Shown here: positions 60,004-64,000 of the stretch, one piece after another
Numbering within the stretch: position 1 is the stretch's first letter
Layout of the letters: every line of letters begins with the position of its first letter
Assembly: GCA_031472005.1 (NCBI GenBank)
Contig: PZJY01000008.1
Coordinates: 1,984,001 to 2,048,000, forward strand
DNA length: 64,000 bases
DNA from: Tetracladium setigerum
Lineage: Eukaryota > Ascomycota > Leotiomycetes > Helotiales
Reading direction: 5' to 3'
Position numbers and translations under genes: made by a program
The notes under the pieces: generated by a model
Seen by the model: only the letters and a program-made list of their open reading frames with translations
Databases searched by the model: none
What the model was told of the DNA's origin: nothing

Positions 60004-61670
60004 TTAGCTTGTGAAGAAAACTACCAGGAATCCCACCCAGCTCCCAACGACCCCCACAGCACAGTAGCTACTCGTAAACATCAACGGCAAAAATTCTAGT
60101 CGTGCTCCCCAGATGATCCCATGCAGAAGACTGCAGTACAGGATCAGTGGAATACTGACAGCGATGTAAAGCAGACTGAATCGATCCAACAAAAACACTC
60201 TCGCCTTGTTGCTCGCAGGTGCCAATCTATCGAATGCTAGTAAGAACAGCACAAGCCAAAAAATCGTATAGACGATTTTGATTGGGAATTCTGCTGCTGT
60301 GAAGAGCAGTGGGAAGAGCGAGACGTGACCGGCCACAGCAAGCGGTCTGAACGCTCCCAGGTATCGACGGTCCTTCAAGGCGATGAGAGAGAATGGAATT
60401 ATGACAAGCAAAATTGCCTTCTCGTGAACATGCCATCCAAATAAAAAGGATGCATAGCCGCAAAGAGTCACAGCACCAATGAAGGTGTCCCAGGTTGGAT
60501 CACGAAATAGCTTGACCAAGGGAATCGCCTGGAAGAGGAGTGTGAGGATGAATGTAATCCTAGGAGTAATCTCGGGAAGAACAGCAAAGGCTGTATCTCC
60601 CACAAGGCCCCGAGTGACGCTGTTAAGCGCATCCAAATTAACTGAGAGACCGAGTCGAGGTGCCACTGGATACTATTAGCCAACGAAAGCAGAGAAAATG
60701 GGGGGAGTATACCATAGATGAGAACTCTGTCAGTGAACGAATACATTGCCCACACATTCGGTGCCCAGTAAGCGTGACACAGACCTCTCGAAAATGGGAA
60801 CAGCCTGCTCATCAATTGTGGGATCTGCCCCCATTTGGCAAACGGACCAAAAGCAGCTCCGAAAATGGTGATGATTCCAGAACCAAGCTTCAGACAATTC
60901 CCAAACTTGATTTGAAAGATGGATTTTGGGCCGAGACAATAAGATCGAAGAAGGAACACAAAGTATGCTGGAGCAAGGTACAGATATATGTGTTTCATAC
61001 AGAGCAAAATTGCGAAGAGGAAGCCACTTGCGAGGACGGTTGACTTCTTCCTCGCTAGAACTAACGACAGAATCAGGAGGCCATACATAGCTCCATTATA
61101 CTGGAAATGTATATGATCGATTATGAGAAGTCCGGGTGACAAAAGAATTGACAATGCAGCGGTATGCGATGCTTTCCGTAGACTTTGTGGTGCGGATTGG
61201 ACAAAGCTGTAAAGGTTAGACAACAGCAAGCTTCCCATTTATGTGATACTAACAGATATAATGCAAACGCGAGCACCAGCTCCGTTGCAATGACTGTCGC
61301 CCTTTGGAAGTAGATTGTTTGCCAACTATCGTACTCCAAATTGTACACCTGTACCATCGCGGGATCTACCACTCTCGCTACCTGCGAGAGCACCCATTCG
61401 AAGTAGGCGAAGAAGGGGGGGTAATCGAGTGTCCATTCCGAGGTCTTCTCATAGTACCATTTCTGAATTGGGAGACTGTTCGTGATTGCCAGCCAATTTC
61501 TGTGGACTTCAAAGTCGGTGGATTTGCTATGTGGGATTAGATTATCTGGGGTAGTGTAAGGTATGAGTACGTTGCTAATTGCAATTGACCTACTATGCTG
61601 GGAAGAGGAGCACTTTAAAAGCAGTGGCTACCACGGCCACTTGGGCTATTGAAGGGCGTAGGTCTGCCAT
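60004..61670 (-). CDS. alg8: ALG8: dolichyl-P-glucose:Glc1Man9GlcNAc2-PP-dolichol glucosyltransferase
   Basis: Adds the second glucose to the lipid-linked N-glycan precursor in the ER membrane. Exons 61670-61594, 61526-61254, 61206-60713 and 60665-60004 join in phase to 501 residues, the family length. Diagnostic stretches: STDFEVHRNWLAITNSLP and WTLDYPPFFAYFEWVLSQ (lumenal loop with the catalytic Asp), HIHFQYNGAMYGLLILSL, MKHIYLYLAPAYFVFLLRSY, and FGWHVHEKAILLVIIPFSL near the C-terminal third. About eleven membrane spans. The HVHEK motif and length fit ALG8; ALG6 is its paralogue. No frame break. It is divergent from the lectin gene, which serves the same compartment. Confidence 0.93.
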
Positions 61671-61851
61671 CAAGACATCTCTCATTTCTTTCGACAGCTT
61701 CCGAGACGTCTGAGGGCGCGTTGTTGTTTCCGTGAAGTATAAAAGTATACTGCCTTCTGCCACCGCCCAAATACAGGGGTATTTTTCGGATCTTCAATGG
61801 GCGGCTGGAGCTCTGCGACAAAGGCCCAAAGCCCCCTCGAGCCTCGCAATC
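61671..61851. promoter_or_regulatory. alg8 upstream region
   Basis: The bases directly upstream of the alg8 ATG; with 61852-62232 they separate alg8 from the divergent lectin gene. No distinct promoter element can be named. Confidence 0.4.
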
Positions 61852-62061
61852 ATGGACCCAGCATTCCTCCCATCTACACTTGTGGTCAAGCATTTTGTTT
61901 CGCATACATTCACCCTCGAGATCGGCGAGAGCATCACGCGTCTGGGAAAACCAATTCGAAATCTGCTGATTACCGTAGCCGTCATCTATTGTGTTCGCGA
62001 CCTTGTATCCGCCTCGCTGCAAGCTGTCCTTAAGAGGCCCCGGGACACACGACCTGAATAA
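61852..62061 (+). CDS. Doubtful small ORF with one hydrophobic helix
   Basis: A 69-codon frame (MDPAFLPSTLVVKHFVSH to KRPRDTRPE) between alg8 and the lectin gene. It has a hydrophobic stretch (NLLITVAVIYCVRDLV) and a balanced, protein-like composition, and lies 171 bases before the lectin ATG. It could be a small membrane protein, a uORF in the lectin leader, or chance. An antisense frame of 135 codons covers the same DNA and looks worse (many Arg/Gly/Cys). Confidence 0.35.
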   Translation: MDPAFLPSTLVVKHFVSHTFTLEIGESITRLGKPIRNLLITVAVIYCVRDLVSASLQAVLKRPRDTRPE

Positions 62062-62232
62062 TTCTCCTCCTCCTCCTCATCCTTCTCCTGGCCCTGCCAA
62101 TTATTCCTCTTCGGCTACCGTCTGGACGAGGTGTCGTGTCCCCTTTTTTACATATTTATCCCTTCTATAAGAAGTTCTCGCAGGTCCGATTGAAGCTTCA
62201 GAAGAGACTGCGTCTTATTATTAGTTTCCAAG

Positions 62233-63646
62233 ATGTTGGCCAGTATCTCCCTTGTCTCAGCCTTGCTTGCAACGGTCAATGGCGCATACCTACACAACGA
62301 ATTAAGCTTCGGGCATGAGAATAAGTAAGTATGATTCCTTCTTGAAACCTTCATCACAATACTGACACTTTTAGAATCTCCGACCGAATTGGACATATTC
62401 CCAACTGGAGACTACTAGGGGCCCCAGCTGCTCCCGAGATCCTTTCCAACAAAGTAATCCTCACCCCACCTGGCGCGGGAAACCAGAGAGGTGCTCTATG
62501 GTCAGAGAAGTTATTGGAACATTCATCATGGACGATTGATGTAGATTTCCGTGCCACCGGACCGGAAAGAGGAGGGGGGAATATGCAGATTTGGTACGTG
62601 AGGAATGGAGAGCATGATATTGGAACCTCGAGCATCTATACGGCTGGAAAGTTTGATGGGTTGGCCATTGTGATAGACCAATATGCTGGATCCGTATGTC
62701 ATCCTTCTATCTTTTCCCATAGTAATAAGCTAATTGCTACCAGGGAGGTTTTGTACGTGGTTTCCTCAACGACGGTAGCAAAGAGTACAAAAACCACCAC
62801 GCAGTCGATTCCCTTGCCTTCGGGCATTGCCAATACTCCTACCGAAATTTAGGCCGTCCTTCACGCCTGGAGATCTCTCAAACAACCAAGCTCTTCAAGG
62901 TCACGCTTGACGGAAAGGTCTGCTTCGAATCAACCAAGATCTCGCTTCCTTTGGGCTACACTCTAGGTATCAACGCTGCCTCAGCAAGCGACCCAGATTC
63001 CTTTGAAGTCTTCAAATTCGTCGTCACAACCGAGACTCACACTCCCGAAATCCATGGAGGCACCGCACCACCCGCTGTAGACCCACATGCCCAAGCATAC
63101 ATCGGCAAAAGCCAACATATCGACACGCCAAAGGAGGAGGAAGCACCAGCCTGGAAAGACGAACCAGAAGTCGACGCGGCCAAAATACACGCCAACGCCC
63201 AATTTGCCGATTTGCACAACCGCCTCCAAGCACTTACCCGCCATCTCACAACGACATCTCGAGATCTCGTGCACTACCAAAACATCGCAGCGGAAAGACA
63301 CAACACAATCCTCGACCTCCTTCACAAGCTCGAATCGCAAGTCGCTCCCATCCCTGCACTACAAGGAAACCTCAATCGCTTCGAAAACATGGAGAGAAAG
63401 ATGGATCTCGTCAGCGCGGATGTGAAGCAGACCAAGAGTGATCTGCACAACGCTCTCGACCAACACGTTGCAGGACTCAGGAGCGAAGTGCGCGATACAC
63501 ATTACAGCCTGATGGGAACGGTCCGCAGTGGTGGGACTAGTCTGCTTCATTTCTTACTTGTGGTCGTGGTGGGCCAGGCTTTGGTTATGGGCGCGTATTT
63601 GTTGTATAAGAAGAGAAAAAACGGATCTCATCAGAAGTATCTATGA
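62233..63646 (+). CDS. L-type lectin cargo receptor (Emp47/ERGIC-53-like)
   Basis: Type I membrane lectin that carries glycoproteins between ER and Golgi. Exons 62233-62324, 62375-62693 and 62744-63646 join in phase to 437 residues. A signal peptide (MLASISLVSALLATVNGA) precedes the lectin domain, residues about 20-240: LHNELSFGHE, IPNWRLLGAP, GALWSEKLLEHSSWTIDVDF, DGLAIVIDQYAGSGGFVRGF with the calcium/sugar-site Asp, and two cysteines (FGHCQYSY, GKVCFES) that may pair. A coiled coil (about residues 285-390) follows, then one transmembrane span (LLHFLLVVVVGQALVMGAYLLY) and a short basic tail (KKRKNGSHQKYL) with lysines suited to coat binding. No frame break. Neighbouring alg8 acts on the glycans that such lectins recognise. 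Confidence 0.9.
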
Positions 63647-64000
63647 GTGAGTTTTTTCACTTGATAATACCAGGTTGTCAAATTGGGGGTTGTATGATAG
63701 ATATAGCTGCTTAGAAGATAACTTGAGAGCAGAGGATGCCTGCATTTCAGGATCGAAGCGAGAAATGAAATTAACGACTATGATGGAAAGTGAGTGTGTG
63801 TTTGTTCTCTTCCGTTGCTGTGATTTTATTGGTTGTCTTTTTTCGAGATGAAACGGGTTAAGTTAACTCTTCCTGCAAGAAGCAGCCTATTGAGCAAGTG
63901 GCGCAAGCTGCACTTTCAACAGGCTCAGACCTAATCCTCTCTTTCTAATCTAGATTACAATGCAAAGCCAGCCCTCAGTCAATATTGGGCCTTTACAACC
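63647..64000. other. 3' flank of the lectin gene to window end
   Basis: 354 bases of probable 3' UTR and intergenic DNA. No gene seen. Confidence 0.5.

Noticed and set aside
61615..62022. Minus-strand 135-codon ORF upstream of alg8
   Set aside because: Overlaps the alg8 first exon in another frame; composition unlike a protein.
1..64000. tRNA, 5S rRNA or snRNA genes
   Set aside because: I looked by eye for B-box-like GGTTCGA words and 5S-like stretches on both strands and found none; a covariance-model scan would be the decisive test.

Overview
The window is a gene-dense stretch of a filamentous ascomycete nuclear genome (Pezizomycotina). A Leotiomycetes-like relative is my guess from family content, not a proven placement. 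The signs are: introns mostly of 50-180 nt with GTAAGT-type donors and CTAAC/CTAAT branch sites; roughly one gene per 2.7 kb on both strands; fungal-restricted families (2EXR, DUF7704); and an otherwise ordinary set of eukaryotic housekeeping genes. I found no tRNA, rRNA, CRISPR array or intact mobile element.

Layout. 1-20.2 kb: the 3' part of the cohesin regulator Pds5 (+), a PHD-finger Rco1-like Rpd3S subunit (-), an Ebp1/PA2G4-type protein (-), the SWI/SNF or RSC core subunit Snf5 (+), a 2EXR-domain protein (-) and the SAGA subunit Sgf73 (-). 21-34.4 kb: the mRNA capping guanylyltransferase (-), a small membrane protein (+), an amino acid permease (+), a cytochrome P450 (+), an unknown multi-pass membrane protein (-) and a DUF7704 protein (-). 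35-47.3 kb: mitochondrial ribosomal protein mL46 (-), a RING+PHD protein resembling Asr1/PHRF1 (-), ribosomal protein eL43 (-), a saccharopine-dehydrogenase-like reductase (+) and a PARN/CAF1-type deadenylase (-). 48-64 kb: a tail-anchored coiled-coil protein, possibly Pex26-type (+), a secreted carboxylesterase (-), a secreted cupredoxin (-), the ISWI-complex subunit Itc1 (-), the glucosyltransferase Alg8 (-), a doubtful small ORF (+) and an L-type lectin cargo receptor (+).

Functional themes. Six genes act in chromatin or transcription (Pds5, Rco1, Snf5, Sgf73, the Asr1-like protein, Itc1), and the capping enzyme adds an early step of mRNA maturation. Alg8 (N-glycan precursor glucosylation) and the L-type lectin (glycoprotein cargo receptor) sit next to each other and both serve the early secretory pathway. 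The secreted esterase and cupredoxin are neighbours.

Main observation. At least ten otherwise well-conserved genes are interrupted by frame shifts of the same kind. Each looks like the loss of one base in a short homopolymer, usually G or C, and adding one base there restores both the reading frame and the splice phase. I interpret this as residual homopolymer error in the assembly rather than biology. It means several CDS entries below need a one-base correction before they translate, and an automatic annotation of this contig would split or truncate them.
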